DNA of 64,000 nt from JTS-RE37 sp041744575 (GTDB lineage: Bacteria; Bacteroidota; Bacteroidia; Flavobacteriales; Flavobacteriaceae), in NCBI GenBank assembly GCA_041744575.1, contig JBGTKP010000054.1, positions 1 through 64,000 of the forward strand. The letters run 5' to 3'. A program made the position numbers and the translations under genes. Numbering within the stretch: position 1 is the first letter of the stretch; each line of letters starts with the position of its first letter. Positions 50,618 through 59,512 of this stretch are shown in pieces. The notes below the pieces were generated by a model, which saw nothing but the letters and a program-made list of their open reading frames with translations, was not told where the DNA came from and made no database searches.

Positions 50618-50871
50618 AACCCTGATAATAGATTTAAAATATGAGCCTCCCTGAAAGCTATACGCAGACAACGCCGGTATACCTTGCAGGACACACCGCT
50701 CTTCTCATGTTTTCCTCCGAGTTAAATATATAAATAATAGGCAGTATCGCAGCAGCCCACCTATGGATTGCCACCCGGGGTCGTGCAGTGGTCAGGGAAA
50801 GACCCATTTGTTATTGGCCTGTCTTTCCAGGAGGCCTCTCTCTGAACAGTTACACCTCCCGGAATAATACC

Positions 50872-52326
50872 CTAAGGACCATATTTCAAAAGGCACTGGA
50901 GAAAGTTCCAGAATTTAATCACAGAAGGGATGCTCACACGTTCCTGAGGAGAATGGGCCCCGAGAATGGTCGGGCCAAAGCTGATCATATCCATATCCGG
51001 ATAGGTTCCCTTGAGAATCCCACATTCCAGGCCGGCGTGACATGCCTGTACCTCGGGAAGAGATCCGAACATTCTGAAATACTGGGCCGTGGCGATCCCG
51101 AGAATTACCGAATCAGGGTCAGGATCCCATCCGGGATAGCTACCTCCCAGGTCGACCATGAATCCTGCCTTTTGGAAAACTTTCATGAGTTGATTCGCCA
51201 GTTCCGTTTTAGCAGATGCCACCGAGGAACGGGTTAGGCAAGTGATATGTACCTTACCGGTACCCACTGATACCCTTGCTAAATTATTTGAGGTTTGAAC
51301 AAGGCCCGGAACTTTATCGCTCATGGCTACCGGCCCGTTCCTGACGGCCTCGATGGTTTCATATATCCTGTAACTCGTTGCCCGATCCATCAGCCGTTCC
51401 ACCTTTTCCACGGCCTCAAAGGAAATAGTAAGGCCGGGTTCCTGAGGCTGCCATTCCTTTTCGAGTCTCACCTTTTCCAAATTCAAAAACTCTGATAGTG
51501 CCTGTTGCTTCTCTTCAGGAACAGCCACTACTGCAATACTTTCACGTGGAATGGCGTTGCGAAGTCCACCCCCATCAATTGACGCAAGCCGAAGATCAGT
51601 GAGTTCAGCACATCTCCGTAGGATGACATTCATAATTTTATTGGCATTTCCCAATCCCAAATGGATGTCCATTCCGCTATGTCCCCCCTTCAAACCCGTT
51701 ACCGCAATGGTAAAGGTGGTCATCCCGGTTTCCGTTTTTTCTTCCTGGTATTTGAGAGTTGCGGTAATATCTATGCCCCCGGCACATCCTATGTCTATTT
51801 CATTGTCGTTTTCCGTATCCAGATTCAGGAGAATGCGGCCCTCCAGGAAATCTGCTGTCACCCCCATAGCGCCGGTCATCCCTGTCTCCTCATCAATTGT
51901 AAATAACATTTCAAGTGGGGGATGAGGAAGGTCTGTGCTCTCCAGCACTGCAAGCATTGCGGCGACCCCGATCCCGTTGTCAGCTCCCAGGGTAGTATCC
52001 ACGGCCTTTACCCAGTTCCCATCTATTATCATCCGGATTCCCTGTGAATCAAAATCGAACGCTGTTGCGGCATTTTTCTGGTGTACCATGTCCAGGTGTG
52101 ATTGCAGAACGATCATCTTCCGATCCTCCATTCCGTGAGTCGCTGGCTTTCGTATAAGAATATTGCCCGTACGATCTACACAAGTAACCAATCCGAGTTG
52201 CTGACCGATTTCTTTTATGAAAGCCACTGCCTTTTCTTCCTTTTTTGAGGCCCTGGGAATCTTATTCAGCCTGGCAAAATTTTTCCAAAGCATCCTTGGC
52301 TCCAGTTCACTGACGTTGTAATTCAT
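50872..52326 (-). CDS. pepD: Aminoacyl-histidine dipeptidase (peptidase family M20)
   Basis: The 484 residues start at the ATG at 52326 (MNYNVSELEPRMLWKNFARLNKIPR); a TTG seven codons upstream lies inside the promoter box and is rejected. Metal and catalytic residues fit: LQSHLDMV (H77, D79), TTLGADNGIG (D116), FTIDEETGM (E146, E147) and the C-terminal HAGLECG. It cleaves carnosine-like and other dipeptides in the cytoplasm. It is divergent from the DUF3810 gene. Confidence 0.95.
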   Translation of the reverse strand: MNYNVSELEPRMLWKNFARLNKIPRASKKEEKAVAFIKEIGQQLGLVTCVDRTGNILIRKPATHGMEDRKMIVLQSHLDMVHQKNAATAFDFDSQGIRMIIDGNWVKAVDTTLGADNGIGVAAMLAVLESTDLPHPPLEMLFTIDEETGMTGAMGVTADFLEGRILLNLDTENDNEIDIGCAGGIDITATLKYQEEKTETGMTTFTIAVTGLKGGHSGMDIHLGLGNANKIMNVILRRCAELTDLRLASIDGGGLRNAIPRESIAVVAVPEEKQQALSEFLNLEKVRLEKEWQPQEPGLTISFEAVEKVERLMDRATSYRIYETIEAVRNGPVAMSDKVPGLVQTSNNLARVSVGTGKVHITCLTRSSVASAKTELANQLMKVFQKAGFMVDLGGSYPGWDPDPDSVILGIATAQYFRMFGSLPEVQACHAGLECGILKGTYPDMDMISFGPTILGAHSPQERVSIPSVIKFWNFLQCLLKYGP

Positions 52327-52344
52327 TACTTTTGATTGTGTTTT

Positions 52345-52352
52345 CAAAAATA
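52345..52352 (-). promoter_or_regulatory. -7 promoter box of pepD
   Basis: TATTTTTG on the minus strand matches TAnnTTTG, 18 bases before the chosen ATG. It settles the start choice for pepD. Confidence 0.6.
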
Positions 52353-52384
52353 CGTTTAATGCAACGACCTGAGAGATATTTGGC

Positions 52385-52391
52385 TATTTTG
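52385..52391 (+). promoter_or_regulatory. Shortened -7-like box (TATTTTG), 5 bases before the DUF3810 ATG
   Basis: TATTTTG is one base shorter than TAnnTTTG and ends five bases before the ATG at 52397, the same spacing as at two genes with perfect boxes. It is supportive of, but not proof of, a leaderless start. Confidence 0.35.
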
Positions 52392-52396
52392 GCCGG

Positions 52397-53464
52397 ATGT
52401 ATGACCGATTAAAAAATGGCCTTGCTCTTTCGCTCCTCCCACAGATCGTTCTTGTAAAATGGCTTGGTTCCTATCCGGAGCTCATCGAATCTTATTACAG
52501 CCAGGGAATCTATCCGGTCATTTCAAAAGTGTTAAGAACGATTTACGGTTGGTTGCCTTTTTCCGCAGGAGATATCATCTACACGCTCGTTGTTATTTTA
52601 GGCATTCGATATATTTATATAAATCGCCGTCGCATCAGGTGGCAACCATTTCAGTTCCTGAGAAATATGATAGTGGTATTGTCCGTGGCCTACTTTACGT
52701 TTCACCTCCTATGGGGATTTAATTACTACCGCCTGCCTTTGAACAAAGCACTTGGGCTGAAAGAATCCCATAGTCTTACAGAACTCAAAATTTTTACTGA
52801 AGAACTGATTCTCGCTACGAACAGTATGCACCGCAACCTGATGCCGGATACTACGCTGGCTGTGGCAATCCCCTATACAAAAATGGAATTTTTTGACAAG
52901 ACTTTGGAAGGCTATGACGATTTGCAGCACCAAATCCCCGGGTTTGCCTATCATCGGTCGAGCCTGAAGTTGTCCCTGTTCAGTACGCTGCTTTCATATA
53001 TGGGCTACGGAGGCTATCTCAATCCATTTACCAATGAAGCCCAGGTGAACGCACTGCTTCCCCCCTTCCGTTTTCCAGTGGTCGCAGGCCATGAAATTGG
53101 ACATCAAATCGGTTATTCCGCTGAAAACGAAACTAATTTCGTGGGGTATATCGTTACATTAAATAACCGGGATCCCTATTTGAAATACGCTGCTATGGCT
53201 TATGCCCTGAGCTATTGTCTCAACGAAATTTACAAAAGAGATCAATCAACCTTCCACCTTTATTACGCTGAATTAAATGCCGGGGTACAAAAGAACTACG
53301 AGGAAATGAATACCTTCTGGGAATCATACGCCAATCCGCTGGAACCTGTCTTTAAAAGTTTCTTTAATTCTTTCCTCAAGGTAAATAATCAGCCGGCGGG
53401 ACTGCAAAGCTATAATATGGTTGTCTCCCTGCTCGTGGCATATCATAAAAGAAATCCACTGTAA
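52397..53464 (+). CDS. DUF3810 membrane protein with a gluzincin-type zinc motif
   Basis: The 355 residues have three hydrophobic segments near the N-terminus (about 10-27, 50-72, 88-105) and a soluble domain with VVAGHEIGHQIGYSAENETNFVGY: H232, E233 and H236 form an HExxH zinc motif, and the downstream ENETNF supplies a likely third ligand. This points to a membrane-bound metallopeptidase, but no DUF3810 member is known to me with a proven substrate. It is divergent from pepD. Confidence 0.83.
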   Translation: MYDRLKNGLALSLLPQIVLVKWLGSYPELIESYYSQGIYPVISKVLRTIYGWLPFSAGDIIYTLVVILGIRYIYINRRRIRWQPFQFLRNMIVVLSVAYFTFHLLWGFNYYRLPLNKALGLKESHSLTELKIFTEELILATNSMHRNLMPDTTLAVAIPYTKMEFFDKTLEGYDDLQHQIPGFAYHRSSLKLSLFSTLLSYMGYGGYLNPFTNEAQVNALLPPFRFPVVAGHEIGHQIGYSAENETNFVGYIVTLNNRDPYLKYAAMAYALSYCLNEIYKRDQSTFHLYYAELNAGVQKNYEEMNTFWESYANPLEPVFKSFFNSFLKVNNQPAGLQSYNMVVSLLVAYHKRNPL

Positions 53465-53555
53465 AATTTAGACCAATGTTGGTTACTGCCTTTTAATGAT
53501 ACAAATGGATATTTTGAAAGTTAAATTATGAATTCATCCTCGGCTTTACCCAACC

Positions 53556-54371
53556 TCACCTATTTTTTTCCACCACGAAGCGTCCCTTATCAGGCCGGCC
53601 GTAAAAGGGTTCTGGTTTGGCGCTTTGGCTTACGGTTGCCTGACGGAAATGTGCCGTATCCCGTGGCTTAAGCAGGCTCCGTCCCTCATGCTCATACCAT
53701 GTGAGAGACGCAGGTAGTAGGAGACCATCCAATTCCTGCCAGTCATTGTAGCGTATCCAGTTTATTTTATCAGAGGGTGCCCCGCTACGGTAAGTAACTG
53801 TATAACCAAGCCAAGCCATTCGGTAAGTTTCAGGATCATAGTGCAGGTAATATTCATCCTTGGGTGAGGCCCCGACATCTTCCCCAAACCCAATGCTCAA
53901 ACCTGGATACTGCCTACCCTCATATTCCAGCATTTCAGTTTCGCCATATTGGATCCCGGCATCGCCCAGGACAAAGGGCATGGCGTAAAAATAGAACATA
54001 AGGTTATGATAAAATATGGCATCACCCTCATAAGGCTGAGCTCCCTCTTCCAGCCATACTTTACCGCCATCATAACCCATGCTATAGGCCGGGCCGGTTA
54101 TCTTGTCCATTCGGCTGTGTAGATCTATGGTATGGGTCTCAGGGCCCTCCTCCTGATCCATGATAAAGGACAGTGTTTTTTGTTCCTTCCAGTGATCCAT
54201 GCCTCCATGGGCTTTAAATATCTTTTCGAGTGCGGCCGGGTAGTGAAGTTCTTTCTTGTTTTGGATTTCGGCCGATTCAGCCCGGTTGCTTTCATGTCTT
54301 GATGTGGATTCCTTACAGTTGAGTAATCCTAGAATTGTTATTGACAGGAGTGCGGAGGTCGTAAATTTCAT
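53556..54371 (-). CDS. DUF6503-family lipoprotein
   Basis: The 271 residues start with a lipoprotein signal (ITILGLLNC, C19). The body is beta-rich with the family's KIFKAHGGMDHWKEQKTLSF, HTIDLHSRMDKI, and YYLHYDPETYRMAWLGYTVTY. It resembles outer-membrane lipoprotein carrier-like folds in length and strand pattern, but the function is unknown. It is divergent from the methyltransferase gene and convergent with the DUF3810 gene. Confidence 0.75.
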   Translation of the reverse strand: MKFTTSALLSITILGLLNCKESTSRHESNRAESAEIQNKKELHYPAALEKIFKAHGGMDHWKEQKTLSFIMDQEEGPETHTIDLHSRMDKITGPAYSMGYDGGKVWLEEGAQPYEGDAIFYHNLMFYFYAMPFVLGDAGIQYGETEMLEYEGRQYPGLSIGFGEDVGASPKDEYYLHYDPETYRMAWLGYTVTYRSGAPSDKINWIRYNDWQELDGLLLPASLTWYEHEGRSLLKPRDTAHFRQATVSQSAKPEPFYGRPDKGRFVVEKNR

Positions 54372-54432
54372 GGTATTCGTTTAAAGGTAGTTTCTTTGTC
54401 GCTGTTAATCTGAAAAATTACGCTTTCCCCCC

Positions 54433-54440
54433 TATTTTTG
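54433..54440 (+). promoter_or_regulatory. -7 promoter box of the rRNA/tRNA methyltransferase, 5 bases before ATG
   Basis: TATTTTTG matches TAnnTTTG and ends five bases before the ATG at 54446, so the mRNA should be leaderless or nearly so. Confidence 0.6.
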
Positions 54441-54445
54441 CAATT

Positions 54446-55261
54446 ATGAATGACAGCAAGTATATTTCTTCCCTGCAAAATCCGGTGATTAAAAGGATCG
54501 TTCGCCTCAAGGAGAAAAAAAAAGGTCGCGACCGCAGCGGTGAATTTGTCCTGGAAGGGCGTAGGGAGTTAGAGATGGCTATAAGAGGCGGATATCAATT
54601 GCTCAGTTTGTTTTTTTGTGCAGGGATTATCGACAGGGAGGAAGTGGAAGCGATGTCAGGCGATAGTGTCCCGATTACAGAGCTGAGTCGTGAGGTGTAT
54701 CAGAGGATCGCGTACAGAGAAAAAACAGAAGGTATTCTGGCCATTTCTGTGTCCAAATCTCATGATCTTACGCAGTTAAAGCTTTCCCCCGACAATAGTC
54801 TCATACTAATAGCAGAATCCCCTGAAAAACCAGGCAATATCGGGGCACTGTTAAGGACTGCTGACGCTGCCAATCTCGATGCCGTGATCATTGCAGATCC
54901 AAAAGGAGATCTTTATAATCCGAATGTTATCCGCTCAAGTGTGGGCTGTTTGTTTACCGTACCCATAGGAATTGGGACCTCTGCCGAAGTCCTTGCGTTT
55001 CTGGAGGCAGGAAATATAATTCTTATAACAGCATCCCTTCAGGCCTCTACCCTATATACTGAGGTTGATTTCACCAGGCCGTGTGCCATAGCGGTAGGAA
55101 CGGAATCTCATGGACTTACGGAGATCTGGAGCCGGCACGCAACAAAACAGGTCATCATTCCGATGCAGGGCGAAATCGACTCCATGAATGTTTCAGTTTC
55201 AGCGGCAATACTTATCTTTGAGGCAAAGAGGCAGAGGGGTTTCCGGCTGCGCGGATCGTGA
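54446..55261 (+). CDS. SpoU/TrmH-family RNA 2'-O-methyltransferase
   Basis: The 271-residue SPOUT enzyme has an N-terminal substrate-binding domain (ISSLQNPVIKRIVRLKEKKKGRDRSGEFVLEGRRELE) and the knot domain with the three SpoU motifs: ESPEKPGNIGALLRTADAANLDAVIIADP, AIAVGTESHGLTEIW and VIIPMQGEIDSMNVSVSAAILIFEAKRQR. It methylates ribose 2'-OH in rRNA or tRNA; the target position cannot be told from the sequence. Confidence 0.93.
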   Translation: MNDSKYISSLQNPVIKRIVRLKEKKKGRDRSGEFVLEGRRELEMAIRGGYQLLSLFFCAGIIDREEVEAMSGDSVPITELSREVYQRIAYREKTEGILAISVSKSHDLTQLKLSPDNSLILIAESPEKPGNIGALLRTADAANLDAVIIADPKGDLYNPNVIRSSVGCLFTVPIGIGTSAEVLAFLEAGNIILITASLQASTLYTEVDFTRPCAIAVGTESHGLTEIWSRHATKQVIIPMQGEIDSMNVSVSAAILIFEAKRQRGFRLRGS

Positions 55262-55346
55262 ATTTAATGATCATTTCCAGGACTTATGAACAGCCGTTGC
55301 CACTACCCTGACAGGTGTCTCTTTTGTTAAAATTAAGTGCAGCCCT

Positions 55347-56579
55347 ATGACCAGCATCACGCTATATTATTGCATCATTGGTATCCTGATCCTGCAATTT
55401 ATCCTTGAAGCCGTATTGAATTATCTCAATGCACAAAAATTCAACGACCCTGTTCCTGGGGATCTGGATGATGTTTTCGATCGGGATGAGTATATCAAAG
55501 CGCAAAAATACAAGACGGTCAATTATCGTTTCGGAATGATATCTTCCCTTTTTTCCCTGTGTGTTACCCTGTCGTTTCTGATGGCAGGAGGGTTCGAATG
55601 GGTGGACAATCTTGCCAGGGGCATTACCGAACAACCCGTTCCAATGGCCCTTGTTTTCTTCGGTATTATCATGGTTGCCAGCGATATTGTATCCATACCT
55701 TTTTCTTATTACCACACCTTTGTGATTGAAGAGCGGTTTGGTTTTAACAAATCCACGCCTGCCCTGTTTTTTACCGATAAATTGAAGGGAATTCTGATGA
55801 TGGTATTTATTGGCGGGGGCATCCTGGGGCTGGTGATATTGTTTTTCCAGTGGGCGGGCACCGACTTCTGGCTCTATGCCTGGGCACTTATCGCGATTTT
55901 CACCTTATTTATGAATCTTTTCTATGCAAGGATCATTGTGCCCATTTTTAACAAACAAACGCCCCTGGAGGATGGCAGCTTAAAAAGCCACATTGAGCAC
56001 TACTTGCGTAAGGTCGGATTTGAACTTAAGAACATTTACGTGATTGATGGGTCAAAAAGGTCAACCAAAGCCAATGCCTATTTCTCAGGATTTGGTAAGG
56101 AAAAGCGGATTACCCTTTTTGACACCCTGATCAAGGATCTGGAGGAAGATGAAATTGTTGCGGTTCTCGCTCACGAGGTGGGGCATTATAAACGGCATCA
56201 CATTCTGTTCAATCTTACTGCTTCTGTCCTGCTGACCGGATTGACCCTGTTTCTCCTTTCCCTTTTTATCAACATCCCTGAGGTCTCCATGGCCATTGGA
56301 GTGTCCAGGCCCAGTTTTCATGCCGCCCTGATTGGCTTCGGTATTCTCTATAGCCCTATCTCAGAACTTACTGGTTTGGTCATGAATTATCTTTCACGGA
56401 AATACGAGTATGAGGCGGATGATTTTGCAAGGTCCACTTTTGCCGCTTCGCCGTTGATCAGTTCCCTTAAAAAGCTTTCCAGAAACAGTCTGAGTAATCT
56501 TACGCCACATCCCGCTTACGTTTTTATGCACTATTCGCACCCTCCGTTAATCAACCGGATACGCAATCTCAGAACGTAA
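55347..56579 (+). CDS. Ste24-type M48 zinc metallopeptidase
   Basis: The 410-residue membrane protein has seven or so hydrophobic segments and the M48A catalytic HEVGH (H276, E277, H280) in VLAHEVGHYKRHH, with the third ligand in the downstream EYEADDFA. The N-terminal VNYRFGMISSLFSL and FYHTFVIEERFGFNKST match CAAX prenyl protease 1. In bacteria it probably does membrane-protein quality control. It is flanked by genes of unrelated function. Confidence 0.93.
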   Translation: MTSITLYYCIIGILILQFILEAVLNYLNAQKFNDPVPGDLDDVFDRDEYIKAQKYKTVNYRFGMISSLFSLCVTLSFLMAGGFEWVDNLARGITEQPVPMALVFFGIIMVASDIVSIPFSYYHTFVIEERFGFNKSTPALFFTDKLKGILMMVFIGGGILGLVILFFQWAGTDFWLYAWALIAIFTLFMNLFYARIIVPIFNKQTPLEDGSLKSHIEHYLRKVGFELKNIYVIDGSKRSTKANAYFSGFGKEKRITLFDTLIKDLEEDEIVAVLAHEVGHYKRHHILFNLTASVLLTGLTLFLLSLFINIPEVSMAIGVSRPSFHAALIGFGILYSPISELTGLVMNYLSRKYEYEADDFARSTFAASPLISSLKKLSRNSLSNLTPHPAYVFMHYSHPPLINRIRNLRT

Positions 56580-56792
56580 TGAATCCACTTTGGAATTATA
56601 ACAAACGAAAGCGCAGCAAAGCTATAAGTCAGGGTGTGATTTTGTTGCGAACTACAAAAGTTTGTGGTAATTTTAATATACCTTCTGCCAACAACATCCG
56701 GTGAACTGCCCGGAATCTTATCATTTGTGAAAAGTGTTCCCCGGGGACGGAGAGATTGACCTCCACCTCTTTTAAGATGCATTGATTAATTT

Positions 56793-59000
56793 ATGAGTAC
56801 AGAAGCTGCTTTAGAGAAAGAAAATAAGGAAATTACGAGGCAATACAAGGAATTGCTTCGCGCGAGTTATCAGGCGCTGTCCAAGGAAGACAAAAAACTC
56901 CTCCGGGCTGCTTTTGATGTTGCCGTGGATGCCCATAAACACCAACGAAGAAAAACAGGGGGGGCTTACATTTTTCATCCCCTGGCCGTTGCAAAAATCG
57001 TGGCGTCGGAGATAGGTCTTGATGCAGTATCCATCGCATCCGCCCTGTTACATGATGTTGTCGAGGATACCGCCTATACTTTACCGGATATTGAGCGGAT
57101 GTTTGGCGAGACCATTGCCAGGATTGTGGATGGCCTTACGAAGATAGCCCATCTCAACAAGGACATGAATATCTCCCAGCAAGCGGAGAATTTCAGGAAG
57201 ATGCTGCTTACGCTGAATGATGATGCCAGGGTCATCATCATAAAAATAGCCGACAGGTATCACAACATGCTGACAATGGATGTGATGCCCGAGCATAAAC
57301 AGGTGAAAATTGCCTCTGAAACCCTATATATCTATGCTCCCCTGGCCCACCGCATCGGCCTGTACAACATCAAAACGGAACTTGAGGATCTCAGCCTGAA
57401 ATACACAGAACCTGAGGTGTACAAGGATATTCTAGGCAAAATCGAGGATACCAAAGAGCAACAGAAGGCCTATATTGACAATTTTTCATCTATTATTAAG
57501 GATTCGCTTGACAAGGAGCAACTCAGCTACCATATCAAGGGGAGGATGAAATCCATTTATTCGATCCGTAAAAAAATGCTGGCGCAGCATGTGTCTTTTG
57601 ATGAAATTTATGACAAATTCGCCATCAGGATCATTTACGATTCAGATAAGGTCAATGAAAAGTTTCTTGCCTGGAAAATCTATTCCATTGTAACGGATCA
57701 CTTTACCCCCAATCCGATCCGACTTCGCGATTGGATCTCTTCGCCCAAATCTACAGGCTATGAGGCCCTTCATATTACAGTTATGGGACCGGAAGGGAAG
57801 TGGGTGGAAGTGCAGATACGGAGTGAAAGGATGCACGAAATTGCCGAAAAAGGATATGCGGCACATTTCAAATACAAACATGGCTCCCAGAAGGAGCAGG
57901 GTATTGAGGAGTGGCTGAACAGGCTGCAGGAAGCACTCGAAACCTCCAATGGGAATGCGGTCGACTTTGTTGAGGAATTCAAGCTCAACCTGTACTCCAA
58001 GGAAATCTTTGTCTTCACCCCAAAAGGGGAATTAAAATCTCTTCCCAAAGGGGCTACCCCTCTGGACCTGGCTTTTCATATTCACACAGAGATCGGAATG
58101 CATACGCGGGGGGCCAAAGTCAATGGAAAATTAGTTCCCTTGAGTACGGTCCTTCAAAGTGGTGACCAGGTAGAAATCATAACATCGGATAGTGCCAGGC
58201 CCAATCAGAACTGGCTGGATTATGCAACTACCGCCCGTGCCAGGGCAAAGATCCGGTCATCACTCAGAGAAGAGAAAAAGCAGGTATCACAGGAAGGAAA
58301 GGAGATACTTCGAAGGAAACTGAGAACGCAAAAGATCACCCTGGGAGAGGATGTCATCAATAAAATGGTGGTCTATTTTAAACTGAATACAAGCCTTGAT
58401 CTTTTTTACAGGGTCGGGGTAGGTGCCATGGACAATCAAATGATCAGGGACTTCGCTTCGTCTTACAATAACGCCTTTATAAGTTTCTTCAAAAATAAAA
58501 TCAGAAGAAAGGCCATCCCCGAGAATATTGATAAAGAGGAAATCACTTCCAAATATGATATGCTTGTGTTTGGGAAGGAAGAGGAAAAGCTCAACTACAC
58601 CCTTTCCAAATGCTGCACCCCGATTCCGGGCGATGATGTCTTTGGATTTATCAGCGTCAACGAGGGGATCAAGGTGCATAAAAAAAACTGCCCGAATGCC
58701 ATCTCGCTTCAATCAAACTACGCTTACCGCATTATAGGGGCCAAGTGGATCGATTCTTCCCAGGAAGAATTTACTTCAGAGATAAAACTTACGGGGATAG
58801 ATAACCTTGGTCTGATGAATGAGATTACTGAGATCATATCTGACAACATGCATGTCAACATGAGGAATCTCAATTTCAGTACAGACGGGGGCACCTTCAC
58901 CGGAAGGATCACCGTCGTCGTAAAAAACAAATCCATTCTCAAAAAGCTGATAGAGCATCTCAGGCAGATAAACGGGATTGATAAAGTGACAAGAATTTAA
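56793..59000 (+). CDS. Bifunctional (p)ppGpp synthetase/hydrolase (RelA/SpoT family)
   Basis: The 735 residues contain, in order, the HD hydrolase (AGGAYIFHPLAVAKI-type motif, LLHDVVEDT with H87-D88, ADRYHNML), the synthetase (DKFAIRIIYDSDKV, RLRDWISSPKSTGYEALHITV), the TGS domain (about 405-465, IFVFTPKGELKSLPKGATPLDLAFHIH) and a C-terminal ACT domain (about 665-735). Hydrolase and synthetase motifs both look active. It controls the stringent response. It is upstream of the fur-like gene but a promoter box lies between them. Confidence 0.95.
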   Translation: MSTEAALEKENKEITRQYKELLRASYQALSKEDKKLLRAAFDVAVDAHKHQRRKTGGAYIFHPLAVAKIVASEIGLDAVSIASALLHDVVEDTAYTLPDIERMFGETIARIVDGLTKIAHLNKDMNISQQAENFRKMLLTLNDDARVIIIKIADRYHNMLTMDVMPEHKQVKIASETLYIYAPLAHRIGLYNIKTELEDLSLKYTEPEVYKDILGKIEDTKEQQKAYIDNFSSIIKDSLDKEQLSYHIKGRMKSIYSIRKKMLAQHVSFDEIYDKFAIRIIYDSDKVNEKFLAWKIYSIVTDHFTPNPIRLRDWISSPKSTGYEALHITVMGPEGKWVEVQIRSERMHEIAEKGYAAHFKYKHGSQKEQGIEEWLNRLQEALETSNGNAVDFVEEFKLNLYSKEIFVFTPKGELKSLPKGATPLDLAFHIHTEIGMHTRGAKVNGKLVPLSTVLQSGDQVEIITSDSARPNQNWLDYATTARARAKIRSSLREEKKQVSQEGKEILRRKLRTQKITLGEDVINKMVVYFKLNTSLDLFYRVGVGAMDNQMIRDFASSYNNAFISFFKNKIRRKAIPENIDKEEITSKYDMLVFGKEEEKLNYTLSKCCTPIPGDDVFGFISVNEGIKVHKKNCPNAISLQSNYAYRIIGAKWIDSSQEEFTSEIKLTGIDNLGLMNEITEIISDNMHVNMRNLNFSTDGGTFTGRITVVVKNKSILKKLIEHLRQINGIDKVTRI

Positions 59001-59010
59001 ATATTAACTG

Positions 59011-59018
59011 TACATTTG
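59011..59018 (+). promoter_or_regulatory. -7 promoter box of the fur-like/purA pair
   Basis: TACATTTG matches TAnnTTTG, 26 bases before the ATG of the fur-like gene. Confidence 0.5.
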
Positions 59019-59044
59019 CAGCTTGACGAAGTGATATACTTGCC

Positions 59045-59512
59045 ATGGCGAATAACAAGGATCAGGAGATCGTAAAGAGCGTATTTACAGCCTTTTTAGA
59101 GGACAACGGGCACAGGAAAACCCCCGAGCGCTACGCCATACTTCAGGAAATTTACGAGAGCGAAAAACACTTTGATATTGAGTCCCTCTATATCAATATG
59201 AAAAACAAGAATTACAGGGTAAGCAGGGCCACCCTCTATAATACCATAGAACTTTTACTGGAATGCAAACTGGTCAGAAAACATCAGTTTGGAAAGAACC
59301 AGGCACAATACGAAAAATCCTATTTCGACCGGCAGCATGATCATGTCATCCTGACAGACACGGGAGAAGTAGTCGAATTTTGTGATCCTAGGATACAGAC
59401 TATTAAAAAAACGATAGAAGAAGTTTTTGATATTAAAATAACCAACCATTCGCTTTACTTCTACGGCACTCGCAATACGAAGCAAAAAGCCGACTTTAAC
59501 CAAAAAGAATAA
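59045..59512 (+). CDS. Fur-family transcriptional regulator lacking the CxxC zinc site
   Basis: The 155-residue protein has the winged helix (NGHRKTPERYAILQEIYESE, RVSRATLYNTIELLLECKLV) and the metal region QHDHVILTDTGEVVEFCDPRI. In E. coli Fur the place of TDTG is occupied by a CxxC pair for structural zinc; here the only Cys residues are C74 and C113. It may sense iron, zinc or peroxide; the type cannot be decided. Its stop is followed immediately by the purA ATG. Confidence 0.9.
   Translation: MANNKDQEIVKSVFTAFLEDNGHRKTPERYAILQEIYESEKHFDIESLYINMKNKNYRVSRATLYNTIELLLECKLVRKHQFGKNQAQYEKSYFDRQHDHVILTDTGEVVEFCDPRIQTIKKTIEEVFDIKITNHSLYFYGTRNTKQKADFNQKE

Noticed and set aside
50788..51237. A 149-codon plus-strand frame opposite pepD
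   Set aside because: It lies antisense to a strongly supported gene and its protein has no recognisable features.
51540..51551. TTTCACGTGGAA, resembling the core of a parS site
   Set aside because: The outer bases of parS do not match (12 of 16), it is inside pepD and about 24 kb from parB. A ChIP of ParB would be decisive.
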